IMG/VR virus record: IMGVR_UViG_3300049255_000564
Span: 1 to 30,755 of that record
Direction: 5' to 3' (one strand)
Length of the DNA stretch: 30,755 nt
Source: a virus
Under the pieces are notes generated by a model that was not told the origin of the DNA, searched no databases, and saw only the letters and a list, made by a program, of their open reading frames with translations. The position numbers were made by a program, and so were the translations under genes. This document shows positions 1 through 7,526 of this stretch, piece after piece. How positions within the stretch are numbered: the stretch's first letter is position 1; every line of letters starts with the position of its first letter.

Positions 1-1278
1 CTAGAGGCCGACGCGCGCCTTGATCGCGGCGGCCTTGGCGGCGCGCTCGCGGATCTCGCGCGCGCGGCGCTCGCTGTCCTCGTCGTCGGGATCGACGCCG
101 GGATCGTCGGCATTGTCCTCGGGATTGTCGTCGTCGGCGTCGTCGAGAAGGCTGGAGAGCTGCTCGTGCGCCTTCTTCACGTGGCCGTGGATCGCGCGCA
201 TGCAGCGCAGCGTCTCGGCGGAATGTTTGGCGCCCTTGCGCGCCAGGCCGTGCCGCTCCAGCACGCGGGCGATCGCCGTCTCGAGCGTCGCGGCCGACCA
301 GTACATCGGCGATCCGCCCTCGTCCTGCGTGCCGGCGATCTGCTCGGCGGTCTCCTCGCCGGCCATGGCGAGCAGCAGGCGGTCGCCGTCGTCGATCCAG
401 GCGCGCAATTTGGCGGGGAAATCGGAGCCGTCGTCCTCGCGCACGGCCTCGGCGGCGACGCGGTCGTAGATGTTCTCGATTCCGGCCAGAAAATAGCAGA
501 AGTCGGCGAGCGCGAAGAGATCGCGCGTGTGCAGCTTGCGCGAGAGCGCGGTCAGGTCGGGCCGGGAAGCCCGGCCGCCGGCGGCCTCGCGGGCGGCCGT
601 TTCAGGGGTCTGCGTCATCTGTCCTCCGGCGCTCGGCGTCCGCCGGCCGGCGGGCTCCCTGGCGGCGTTGCGAAGCGTTTCGAGTTCAGGCTTGCCGATC
701 ACCGCGAAATTCTGCTGGTCGAGCAGCCGCTCGGCCCAGGCGACGATCGGGCGGGTGTCGACGCCGGCTTTGCGCGCCGTCACCAGCGCGGTCGGCAGCG
801 CCGGAACCGGCACCTGGCTGATCTCGAGCAGCTCGACGCGGGTGAAATCGAGGCCGCCGGGCCGCTTGCGGTCGTTGGCGGCGCGCCATTCCAGCGGCAG
901 CCAGCCGGTCGAGGTCGCGTTGAGGAACGAGCCCTTGACGAGCTGGTAGACGGTCTCGGCGAAATCATGCTCGGCGTAGCGCACCAGGCCGGTCAGCCGC
1001 ACGCCGGCCTGCAACTGCTCGACGCGGCCGACGGGCAGCTCGTCGTCCATGTGCGCCCAGAGGAACACCGGGTTCTGCTCGAAGTTGCGCAGGTCCCACG
1101 CGTCGGGCGCGATCGTGTGCATGTCGCGGCCGACGCTGGCGTCGGAGAAGGCGTAGCGCACGCAACGTTCGGGCAGCGCTTCGAGCATGCGGCCGGAAGC
1201 GAGCGCCATGTCGCCGGCCTGAAAATGCGGAGGCTGCGCCGCCCCGAGGGCGTCGAGGTCAAGGAAGCGACGGGTCAT
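1..1278 (-). CDS. Prohead protease, HK97 type (peptidase U35)
   Basis: This 425-residue protein is the likely maturation protease of the capsid. It would cut the scaffold or delta domain of the major capsid protein inside the prohead. The N-terminal half has the family layout: a beta-rich start, a histidine segment (FLWAHMDDELPVGRV, residues 72-86), a serine segment (GSFLNATSTGW, about 116-126) and the typical LLEISQVPVPALP strand (about 150-162). The assignment of His and Ser as catalytic is from family knowledge. The C-terminal 200 residues are an acidic, low-complexity and coiled tail (DDADDDNPEDNADDPG) that may act as scaffold. The stop codon is the first three bases of the window, so the gene is complete. 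A GGAG lies about 8 bases before the ATG. It follows the portal and J-domain genes; the major capsid gene is expected just outside the window. Confidence 0.85.
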   Translation of the reverse strand: MTRRFLDLDALGAAQPPHFQAGDMALASGRMLEALPERCVRYAFSDASVGRDMHTIAPDAWDLRNFEQNPVFLWAHMDDELPVGRVEQLQAGVRLTGLVRYAEHDFAETVYQLVKGSFLNATSTGWLPLEWRAANDRKRPGGLDFTRVELLEISQVPVPALPTALVTARKAGVDTRPIVAWAERLLDQQNFAVIGKPELETLRNAAREPAGRRTPSAGGQMTQTPETAAREAAGGRASRPDLTALSRKLHTRDLFALADFCYFLAGIENIYDRVAAEAVREDDGSDFPAKLRAWIDDGDRLLLAMAGEETAEQIAGTQDEGGSPMYWSAATLETAIARVLERHGLARKGAKHSAETLRCMRAIHGHVKKAHEQLSSLLDDADDDNPEDNADDPGVDPDDEDSERRAREIRERAAKAAAIKARVGL

Positions 1279-1345
1279 CGGGTCTCCGCCGGCGCTTCCG
1301 TTTCGGCGCCGATCTATCGGTTGAAAGACGGAAGCGGGGGGCGTT

Positions 1346-1834
1346 TTAGCGGAACGTCGCGGGGGCGCCGAAAAAGCGCAGATATTCCTCCAGGCCCAGA
1401 CCGGGCTCGCCCGGGGTCCAGCCGCCGAGCCGTCCGCGCGCCTTGTCGGCGCTGGCGATGCGGCGCTTCAGACGGTCGCTGCGCGCGCGGATCTTGTCGC
1501 GCTCGGCCCGCAGGAACTCGCGCAGCTTGGCGACGATGTCGAAGCGCTCGGGCGTCTCGTTCTGTTCGAACAGCGCCTCCAGCAGCGCCGCCAGCAGGGT
1601 CAGCGCCTCGGTCTCGGGGTCCGGCGGCGCGTCGGTCGCGCCTTCCGCGTCGAAGCGGGCGCGGCGGACAGGGTCTTCCAGCAGCCGCACGGCGCGGGTT
1701 AGCTCGTCGAACGCCTCGGCCGAGCCGCCAGCGTCGGGATGCGCCGCCTTGGCCTTGCGGCGATAGGCGCGCTTGATCGCCTTCGCATCGGCGTCGCGCG
1801 GCAAGCCGAGGGTCGCGTAGGGGTCGAAGGCCAT
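1346..1834 (-). CDS. J-domain (DnaJ-like) protein in the head module
   Basis: A 162-residue protein beginning with a short J domain (MAFDPYATLGLPRDADAKAI, then helix II, the HPD tripeptide in AAHPDAGG, and helix III). J domains stimulate the ATPase of Hsp70/DnaK. There is no G/F region, zinc-finger domain or type C-terminal domain; residues 80-150 look helical and charged. An upstream in-frame ATG at 1906 would overlap the next gene; the ATG at 1834 begins exactly at the J domain and is preferred, though no strong ribosome site is visible. Its place between portal and protease suggests help in folding or assembly of head proteins, which is inference. Confidence 0.75.
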   Translation of the reverse strand: MAFDPYATLGLPRDADAKAIKRAYRRKAKAAHPDAGGSAEAFDELTRAVRLLEDPVRRARFDAEGATDAPPDPETEALTLLAALLEALFEQNETPERFDIVAKLREFLRAERDKIRARSDRLKRRIASADKARGRLGGWTPGEPGLGLEEYLRFFGAPATFR

Positions 1835-1863
1835 GCGCCGGAACGTAGCACGATTCGATATGG

Positions 1864-2148
1864 TCAGAAGGCCGGCGCGGGCGGGTGGCGCGACATGAAC
1901 GCCCATTCGTCCGCGAGGGCCGCCTCCAAATCGACGCGCGTCGCCAGATACGGGCTATACACCATCACCGTTAGCCACATCACCGTTAGCCGACCGTTCG
2001 GCGTTTCGCGCCGAAAGCGCGCAACTTGACTTAGGAGGTCGCCCTCGCTTTCGAACCCGATCCCGTCGAACGTGAACCCGCCGATTTCGGCGCCGGGGGC
2101 CAAGCGCGTCTGATCCTGCAAAACGAGTTCATCCGGATAAAAGATCAT
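1864..2148 (-). CDS. Hypothetical protein in head module
   Basis: A 94-residue protein of unknown function, starting MIFYPDELVLQDQTRL. It appears globular with mixed strands and no signal peptide. It contains the five-residue duplication LTVMW-LTVMV, produced by a 15-bp tandem duplication in the DNA. It sits 12 bases after the portal gene on the same strand. The coding call rests on position and on a clean reading frame; I do not recognise the family. Confidence 0.55.
   Translation of the reverse strand: MIFYPDELVLQDQTRLAPGAEIGGFTFDGIGFESEGDLLSQVARFRRETPNGRLTVMWLTVMVYSPYLATRVDLEAALADEWAFMSRHPPAPAF
1963..1992. repeat. 15-bp tandem duplication inside a gene
   Basis: CATCACCGTTAGCC(A/G) occurs twice in a row with period 15, differing only in the last base. 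It keeps frame and adds five residues (LTVMW/LTVMV) to the 94-residue protein. Slippage is the simplest origin. Confidence 0.85.
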
Positions 2149-2160
2149 GCGTTTCCGCTT

Positions 2161-3465
2161 TCAGAGAGCGGCGTCCGCCGAACCGGCCGGCGGCCTTCCG
2201 CCGCCTTCCGCGCCGGCGCCGGAGACATGGCTTGGCGCGCCCATGCCGCTCGGCGTGAGCAGCTTGTCGCCGCCAGGCAACGGGTCCTTGCCGTCGTCGA
2301 TGCGCGCTTCGTTCTGGGTCCAGAAGCCGCCGGCGATGGCGCGAGCGTAATTGTTGAAGCGGGCCGTGATGTTGGCCCGACTCAGCGTCGACAGATCGAA
2401 ATCGAGCACCAGGCCCAGGGACTTGAGGCCCCATTCGTAGGCGATGCGGGCCGCCCAGCGCTTGGTGTAGCCCGTCATCGTCAGGTTGATGTATTCCTGA
2501 CTGAGCTGCTCGATGTTGTTCATCGTCGCGCGCTGCAGATCGCCGATCATGTGCGCGGGAATGCGGAAGATGCGGGTGACTTCCTGGATCTGGAAGTTGC
2601 GGCTGGCGACGAATTCGGCCGCCTGCGCCGTCATCCCCATCTGCTGGAATTTGAGGCCCTGCTCCAGCACCAGAACCTTGCCGGCGTTGACGAGGCCGGT
2701 CTTGCGCTTGCGGAAATCGTCGGCGACGCGCTCCGCCGCGCCGTCGGTCAGGATCTTGTCGGTGGTCAGCACGCCCGACGGCGCGGCGCTGTTGCCCATC
2801 CATTGCGTCGCCTGGCGCTCGTAGGCGACGGCGAGGCCTATGGCGTCGGCGGCGAGCGCGATGCGGCTCGCCCCGGTCAGGCCGCTCATCGAGAAGCCCT
2901 TGACGTGCAGCACGTCCTCGGCGGGGATGAGAAACGGCTGGCCCATCAGTTCGGCGCGCAGATGCAGGCCGTTGGGCGTGACGCGGTAGAACAGCGCGCC
3001 GTCCGGACTTTCCCACAGCGCGACCCAGTCGGCGTTGACGGGCACGAGCTTGACGACGCGGCCGCGCCGGTCGCGCAGCTTCACCGCATAGGCGTTGCCG
3101 CGCAGCACCAGGCTGAACTGCATCATCTCCGCGAATTCGAACCAGGTCTGCCACTCGTTGGGCGCGGCGAACAGGGCGAACAATTCGTGGTCGCGCGCCT
3201 CGACGCGGCGATGCTCGTCATCGACGCGGTAGAGGACCGGATCGCATTTGGCGAAGTCCTCGCACAGCATGGTGACGCAGGCCATGACCGTGGTGGCCTT
3301 GAGCGCCGTGCCCTGGTTGACGGCGACGCCGGTGTTCGAGGCGGTCGAGAACGGCGTCCAGCCGCTGTCGTCGTAGCCGTCGCCGTAATCGCGCGTCAGC
3401 CGCGCGGCGAGCGCGCCGCCCTGCCCCACGCGGGCATAGAGGTCGCGGAGCGCGGTGAGGGACAT
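2161..3465 (-). CDS. Phage portal protein, HK97 family
   Basis: A 434-residue portal protein, which forms the twelve-subunit ring at the head vertex through which DNA is packaged and to which the tail attaches. Family hallmarks in order: VAVNQGTALKATTVMACVTM near residues 47-66, the NEWQTWFEFAEMM and LVLRGNAYAVKLRDRRG segments (about 100-135), LVPVNADWV, the DVLHVKGFSMSGLTGASRIA stretch (about 183-203) and FRIPAHMIGDLQRATMNNIE (about 300-320). Length is typical. The C-terminus ends in a Gly/Pro-rich tail. It lies downstream of the large terminase, the classic order. The ATG at 3465 is the only sensible start. Confidence 0.92.
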   Translation of the reverse strand: MSLTALRDLYARVGQGGALAARLTRDYGDGYDDSGWTPFSTASNTGVAVNQGTALKATTVMACVTMLCEDFAKCDPVLYRVDDEHRRVEARDHELFALFAAPNEWQTWFEFAEMMQFSLVLRGNAYAVKLRDRRGRVVKLVPVNADWVALWESPDGALFYRVTPNGLHLRAELMGQPFLIPAEDVLHVKGFSMSGLTGASRIALAADAIGLAVAYERQATQWMGNSAAPSGVLTTDKILTDGAAERVADDFRKRKTGLVNAGKVLVLEQGLKFQQMGMTAQAAEFVASRNFQIQEVTRIFRIPAHMIGDLQRATMNNIEQLSQEYINLTMTGYTKRWAARIAYEWGLKSLGLVLDFDLSTLSRANITARFNNYARAIAGGFWTQNEARIDDGKDPLPGGDKLLTPSGMGAPSHVSGAGAEGGGRPPAGSADAAL

Positions 3466-3498
3466 TGCGGCTCCGGGGGTCGGCGGATGCGCCGAAGG

Positions 3499-3777
3499 TC
3501 AGGCTTCCGTCTGGAACCAGGGGCGGAACGGCGTCAGCACGCCGTCGCGGTTCCAGTCGACGAGATAGGTGCGCGCGCCGTCTTCGGCCGTCCGCAGATG
3601 AAACAGCGGCGCCCCTTCGACGCCGTCGCGCAAGACTTCGCCTTCGACGCGCAGCCGCATGATGTCGACCATCGGCCAGCTTGCGACGACCTGCACCGTG
3701 AGGCCGTTGGCGAGCAGAGAAGCGAGAAAGCCGTGCAGATGCTCGTGCTCGGTCAGATCGAAGATGCGAACGCCCAT
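3499..3777 (-). CDS. Hypothetical protein between terminase and portal
   Basis: A 92-residue protein starting MGVRIFDLTEHEHLHGFLAS. The ATG at 3777 is preceded at the right distance by AAGGAG, a strong ribosome site, which separates it from a much longer open frame running through the terminase gene. The product looks like a small alpha/beta protein with the pattern LVDWNRDGVLTPFRPWF near its end. It sits in the terminase-portal interval where head accessory genes are found. No family is recognised. Confidence 0.7.
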   Translation of the reverse strand: MGVRIFDLTEHEHLHGFLASLLANGLTVQVVASWPMVDIMRLRVEGEVLRDGVEGAPLFHLRTAEDGARTYLVDWNRDGVLTPFRPWFQTEA

Positions 3778-3803
3778 GCGGCTCCTTGCGCAAGTCTGCA
3801 AGC

Positions 3804-5582
3804 TCAACCGAAACTCAACAATCCCCGATCGGCGCGATAGACGCTGCCGGCCGGCTCCGGGTTCTTCGTCATCAGCGCGACGGCGTCGAACAGAGCCATC
3901 AGCGGGTCGATCTTGGCGACGCCGCTGGCGGCTTTCGTCACCATCGCGGCGTTGCCGGCGAGCACCGTGCGCGCGTTGCCGACCGACCAGGCCATCAGCG
4001 GCTGGCCGCCGTGGATCAGCGTGCGATCGTCGAGCTTGCGCTCGGCCGTCTTGATCGCGCCCTGCAGTTTGAAGCCCTGGCTGACGCCCTGGAGATAGGC
4101 GGCGCAGGTTTCGCGGTCGTCGGTGACGCCGATGGTCTTGAGGCCCTCGACGATGAGGCCGACGCCGTAGAGGTCGATGCCGACTTCGGCCAGCAGGCCG
4201 AGCGCCAGGGGTTTCGCCACGACGTCGACCACGGCCTGCACGTCGGGCGGGATCATCGTCTCGCGGTCGGGCGGCGGCGGCGGCCGTCCCGGCGCGTCGC
4301 TGTCGACCAGCGCCGCCAGCTCGTTCGCGTCGAGACGGCCGGCGGCGTCGAACACTTCGAGCTCGCCGGCCTTGGCGAAATCGATCAGCACCGAGGCGAT
4401 CGACTTGCGGCGGCGCAGCACCGAGATATGCGCATAGGCGCGGCCCCAGGCGAGCCAGCGCTTGGCGCCCTTCTCGCGGCCGAGCACGCAGATTCCGAGC
4501 AGGTCCTCCAGGCCGCCGCCGTCGATGCCGACGACGACGCATTCGCTCCGCTCGAGCAGCGTGTCGAGGGTCAGCGTCGCATCGGCCGCGTCGGCCCAGA
4601 CATCGGCGCCGACCCAGCGGTCGGCGCGCAGGTTGCCGCCGATCTCGACGTTGAGATGCTTGGCCAGGATGATGTTGAGCGCGTGGTCGCCGGCCTCGCG
4701 CGCCTCGGCGAGCTTGCCGGCGATGAAGGCGCGGTTGACGCCGAGATCGAGGTTCGGGTTGGGGATGAACCAGGTCGCGGGATCGCTCCACGCCTGCGCC
4801 TTGGCCAGCGCAGGCGGGAATTCGTAGAGGATCGGCAGGACGTGCGGGGCGTCGAGCTTGCCGTCGCGGATGCGCCGCCAATAATCGAGCTTTTCCTTGA
4901 AGACGCCGGCGGGCGGCTCGTCGGATTGCGTCGAGGCGTAGATGACGAAGCCTTCGGGGTAGCTGGCGAGGCCGCCGGTCGCTTCCGAGAGCATGTTGTG
5001 GGCGTTCGACCGTTTGCCGAACAGCCAGACCTCGTCGACGAACACGCCGACGCCCTTCTTGCCGCCGACCGTGTCGGCGTCGGCGGCGATGACCTTGAGG
5101 ACCGCGCCGCTGTCCTTGTGGTGGATCTCGCGCACCGCGGCCTTGATGCGCAGGAGGGCGGCCAGCGCCGGGTCGGCCTTGACCATTTCGCGCGCCGATT
5201 TGAACGCGGTGTCGGCGACTTCCTTCGTTGGCGCCAGGATGTAGAACTCGGCCGACTGGCGCCAGTTGAGGATCAGCGCCGTCAGCATGATCCCCGCGGC
5301 GAGCGTGGACTTGCCGTTCTTCTTGGCGATCAGCAGCGCGAATTCGGTGATCGCGCGCACGCCCGTCGCGGGATCGTAGGCGCCGAACACCGAGGCGGCG
5401 AACTCCCGCACCCAGGGGCGGCTCGCTTCGCCGAAGGTCGGCGAGCCCGCGACCTCGACGATGCGCAGGTCGTCGAACACCGCCATGCAGGCGTCCGCCT
5501 CGGCTGGGAACAGCGGGGCGGGAATGATCGAGCGGCCGGCGGCGATGCGCTCGGCCCAGTCCAGGCACGCGGTCGAGCGCAT
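3804..5582 (-). CDS. terL: Terminase large subunit
   Basis: A 592-residue DNA-packaging motor of the Terminase_1 type: an N-terminal ATPase that pumps DNA into the prohead and a C-terminal RNase H-like nuclease that cuts concatemers. The Walker A-like loop is LLIAKKNGKST (about residues 83-93), a deviant P-loop common in this family. Walker B is VGVFVDEVWLF (178-188) with the Asp-Glu pair at 183-184. YASTQSDEP (about 214-222) fits the coupling motif. The nuclease starts near VVGIDGGGLEDLLGI (about 350), where the first metal-binding Asp is expected. The gene starts 3 bases after the small-subunit stop. Confidence 0.95.
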   Translation of the reverse strand: MRSTACLDWAERIAAGRSIIPAPLFPAEADACMAVFDDLRIVEVAGSPTFGEASRPWVREFAASVFGAYDPATGVRAITEFALLIAKKNGKSTLAAGIMLTALILNWRQSAEFYILAPTKEVADTAFKSAREMVKADPALAALLRIKAAVREIHHKDSGAVLKVIAADADTVGGKKGVGVFVDEVWLFGKRSNAHNMLSEATGGLASYPEGFVIYASTQSDEPPAGVFKEKLDYWRRIRDGKLDAPHVLPILYEFPPALAKAQAWSDPATWFIPNPNLDLGVNRAFIAGKLAEAREAGDHALNIILAKHLNVEIGGNLRADRWVGADVWADAADATLTLDTLLERSECVVVGIDGGGLEDLLGICVLGREKGAKRWLAWGRAYAHISVLRRRKSIASVLIDFAKAGELEVFDAAGRLDANELAALVDSDAPGRPPPPPDRETMIPPDVQAVVDVVAKPLALGLLAEVGIDLYGVGLIVEGLKTIGVTDDRETCAAYLQGVSQGFKLQGAIKTAERKLDDRTLIHGGQPLMAWSVGNARTVLAGNAAMVTKAASGVAKIDPLMALFDAVALMTKNPEPAGSVYRADRGLLSFG

Positions 5583-5585
5583 GCG

Positions 5586-5891
5586 TCAGTTTGGCTTCGC
5601 GGGCGGCGGGCGCGGGACGAAGCGGGAGGGTTGCGGAGCGTCCGGCGGGGGCGGCGGAGCCTTCGACCTGGCGCGGGCGTTGAGAAGACGGGCGCCGGCC
5701 TTGCTGACCTCGTCCCAGCGTCCTTTGGCGGCCGCCATGCCGACCGCGATCTCCATCAGTTGCTCCACCGTCTTGCCGGCGAGCAGGCTCTCGGCGGTCT
5801 GCAGTTCGTCGACGGTCGGAGCGGCGGTCTTGGGCTTGCGCCCGGCGCCGGGACGCGCGCCGCCGTGACCTTTGCGCGATGGGGCCGGCAA
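5586..5891 (-). CDS. terS: Terminase small subunit (probable)
   Basis: A 101-residue basic protein with the N-terminal motif GHGGARPGAGRKPK, very common at the start of phage small terminase subunits and related DNA-binding phage proteins. The middle (residues 25-72) is helical and the end is proline-rich. The small subunit recognises the packaging site and loads the large subunit. Its place directly upstream of terL supports the call more than its sequence does, because the family is poorly conserved. The upstream region holds a 22-bp palindrome and an AT-rich stretch. Confidence 0.75.
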   Translation of the reverse strand: MPAPSRKGHGGARPGAGRKPKTAAPTVDELQTAESLLAGKTVEQLMEIAVGMAAAKGRWDEVSKAGARLLNARARSKAPPPPPDAPQPSRFVPRPPPAKPN

Positions 5892-6048
5892 GCGGGACGC
5901 CTCTTGATTTCCCGGGAATTCAAGTTCGCGGATAAGGCGTTTATTTCAATGTTTTGGGTGAGGTTGAGCTTGATTTCTAAAAATCGCCCAACCCCAATTT
6001 TTTGCGAATGTGGGGGCGAACGGTTGCAGGCAATGCGGCCTTGGGAAA
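5892..6048. promoter_or_regulatory. AT-rich intergenic region, candidate packaging site or promoter
   Basis: A 157-bp gap between the HNH gene and terS. It starts with a near-perfect 22-bp palindrome, CTTGATTTCCCGGGAATTCAAG (5903-5924, one mismatched pair around CCCGGG). From 5925 to 6010 the sequence is clearly richer in A and T than anywhere near it. In cos phages of this type the cohesive-end site often lies close to terS and an HNH gene, so a cos or pac site is possible. A promoter for the head operon is an equal alternative; no convincing -35/-10 pair was found. Confidence 0.4.
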
Positions 6049-6411
6049 CTAAACCCCCCGTCGTACCGCGCCTCGCCTGGCCCCTCCCGCGTCTTCCTTC
6101 CAGCGGTTGTCGTGCAGACGGCACAGCGATCGCAGGTTGTCGAGGCGATCCGCGCCACCGTCCCGCCGCGACACGATGTGGTCCGCCACGATCGCAGGCC
6201 GCCCGCAGCCTTCCGCGACGCAGCGGAAGCCGTCACGCTTCAGGCAGGCGTGGCGCAAAGCTTTCCATTCGGCCGTGGAATAATAGGCGTCCGCAACCTT
6301 CGGCGGCGGCTTCGCCGCGCGCAGATCGGCGGCGCGCACCAGCGGCCCGAGGGTTTTCAGGGGTTTACTCCCGTTCCGCTCGCAGGCCTGTCGCCTGCTC
6401 CCAGCGCGCAA
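6049..6411 (-). CDS. HNH endonuclease next to the terminase
   Basis: An HNH nuclease of up to 120 residues. The motif region reads CVAEGCGRPAIVADHIVSRR then DNLRSLCRLHDNRW: the DH pair, the central Asn and the last His of a beta-beta-alpha-metal fold, with Cys residues that could bind zinc. HNH proteins beside terminases take part in packaging-site cleavage in HK97-like phages (family knowledge). The ATG at 6411 overlaps the methyltransferase by 47 bases and has no visible ribosome site. A CTG at 6360, preceded by GGGAG, would give a protein starting at LKTLGPLVRAAD and would remove the overlap; the true start is unsettled. Confidence 0.85.
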   Translation of the reverse strand: MRAGSRRQACERNGSKPLKTLGPLVRAADLRAAKPPPKVADAYYSTAEWKALRHACLKRDGFRCVAEGCGRPAIVADHIVSRRDGGADRLDNLRSLCRLHDNRWKEDAGGARRGAVRRGV

Positions 6412-7135
6412 TGACGCGGGCGCAATGTTGGGGATCGATCTCGATGGCGCAGCAGATCCGGCCTGAGTCTTCCGCCGCCATCAAGGTCGTTCCGGAACCC
6501 ACGAACGGATCGTAGACCGACTCGCCCGGCGCGCTATGGTTGAGGATCGGCCGCAGCATGCAGTCCAAAGGCTTCTGCGCCGAATGTCCGGTCTCGTTGC
6601 GTCGGTGCGGGATGTTCCACACCGTGACTTGCTTGCGATCGCCCGTCCATCCCGCCGTGCGGCCTTTGCGCACGGCGTAGAGACAGGGCTCGTGCCGCCA
6701 ATGGTAGTGGCCGCGCGAGATGATCAGCCGGCCCTTGTCCCAGACGATCTGCGAGCGCACGACGAAGCCGGCCGCGCCGAGCCCGCGCTCGACGGCGCCG
6801 TGATGCAGCGACGAGTGCCAGACATAGGCGACGTCGCCGGGAAAATGCGCCCAGGCCTCGCGCCAATCGGCGCGATCGTCGTTCCAGACCTTGCCGGTGG
6901 CGAGCTTGGCGCGCCTTTCGCCGACGAACGGATGCAACCGGGGATCGTCGCGCCAGCTCGGATCGTAGCCGACACCATAGGGCGGATCGGTCACCATCAG
7001 CCGCGGGCTAGCGCCGCGCAAAGCCTTGGCGACGATCGCCGGATCGGTGCAATCGCCGCAAACGAGGCGATGCCGCCCCAGCCGCCAAACGCGGCCATTA
7101 TCCTTAAAACGCTGATCGCGTTGAGTGTTCGGCAT
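6365..7135 (-). CDS. DNA adenine/cytosine-N4 methyltransferase, beta-class order
   Basis: A 256-residue site-specific DNA methyltransferase. The catalytic motif TDPPYGVGY (residues 49-57) comes before the SAM-binding motif DPFVGSGTTLMAA (about 214-226), the order of beta-class amino-methyltransferases. GHSAQKPLDCMLRPILNHS just before the latter is the usual lead-in. The short region between holds the target-recognition part. DPPY is compatible with N6-adenine or N4-cytosine; target sequence cannot be read. There is no restriction gene beside it, so it looks like an orphan phage enzyme that protects or marks phage DNA. Confidence 0.9.
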   Translation of the reverse strand: MPNTQRDQRFKDNGRVWRLGRHRLVCGDCTDPAIVAKALRGASPRLMVTDPPYGVGYDPSWRDDPRLHPFVGERRAKLATGKVWNDDRADWREAWAHFPGDVAYVWHSSLHHGAVERGLGAAGFVVRSQIVWDKGRLIISRGHYHWRHEPCLYAVRKGRTAGWTGDRKQVTVWNIPHRRNETGHSAQKPLDCMLRPILNHSAPGESVYDPFVGSGTTLMAAEDSGRICCAIEIDPQHCARVIARWEQATGLRAERE

Positions 7136-7166
7136 GAGTGAGTCTCAATCGCCCCGCCGCGCGCCG

Positions 7167-7253
7167 GCGGCGGGATGACCGGTCGACCGGTCGGCTCAGT
7201 CATGCGAGTGTGCAGCTCGCGGTTTGGAGCGTTACAGCGCTCCATCCCCCGCC
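7167..7253. other. Multi-hairpin, cloverleaf-like non-coding element
   Basis: The gap between the methyltransferase start and the next gene folds strikingly. An outer stem pairs GGCGGGATG (about 7167-7177) with CATCCCCCGCC (7243-7253) with a two-base bulge. Inside are a 16-bp palindrome GACCGGTCGACCGGTC (7177-7192), a GCGAG/CTCGC hairpin with a seven-base loop (about 7204-7220), and TGGAGCG/CGCTCCA with a six-base loop (7225-7244). The shape recalls a tRNA but the conserved tRNA bases are missing on both strands. It could be a structured RNA, a recombinase or partition binding site, or chance in GC-rich DNA. Confidence 0.4.
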
Positions 7254-7273
7254 CTTCGGCGTCGGTACATTGA

Positions 7274-7486
7274 TCAGGCTTCGTTCAGGCAGGCGCCGCG
7301 GATGGCTTCCTTCTTGGCGGCCGCCATCGTCGTGATGCCTTCGGGCGCCCAGCCTTCGTACAGATAGCCGCCTGAGCTAGCCGTCACGATGATGTAGAAG
7401 CGTCCGTCGAGCTCGCGGTCGATATCGATGGAAGCACCTTTGTGCGTCCCGTGAAATTCGCGGCGGGTCTGCTTTAGGATGCGCAC
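7274..7486 (-). CDS. Hypothetical protein
   Basis: About 70 residues, with FYIIVTASSGGYLYEGWAPE in the middle, suggesting a small beta-rich fold. Two GTG codons (7492 and 7486) can start it. AGAGGAG ends on the first GTG and lies five bases before the second, so the GTG at 7486 is chosen. Family not recognised. It lies downstream of the tyrosine recombinase and upstream of the cloverleaf-like element. Confidence 0.55.
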   Translation of the reverse strand: MRILKQTRREFHGTHKGASIDIDRELDGRFYIIVTASSGGYLYEGWAPEGITTMAAAKKEAIRGACLNEA

Positions 7487-7526
7487 ACGCACTCCTCTGG
7501 CATCCGATAATGATCCTTCCCGGCGG

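Noticed and set aside
5984-6003. Plus-strand terminator at the CAACCCC-A-A-T6 stretch
   Set aside because: The stem is imperfect and no plus-strand gene lies upstream to need it.
3786-6515. A 909-codon plus-strand open frame, and others such as 166-1776 and 2227-3840
   Set aside because: They lie antisense to clear terminase, portal and protease genes and have no recognisable domains. Long antisense frames are expected in DNA this GC-rich.
7167-7253. A tRNA gene
   Set aside because: The cloverleaf-like fold lacks the D-loop GG, the TTCGA T-loop and proper arm spacing on both strands.
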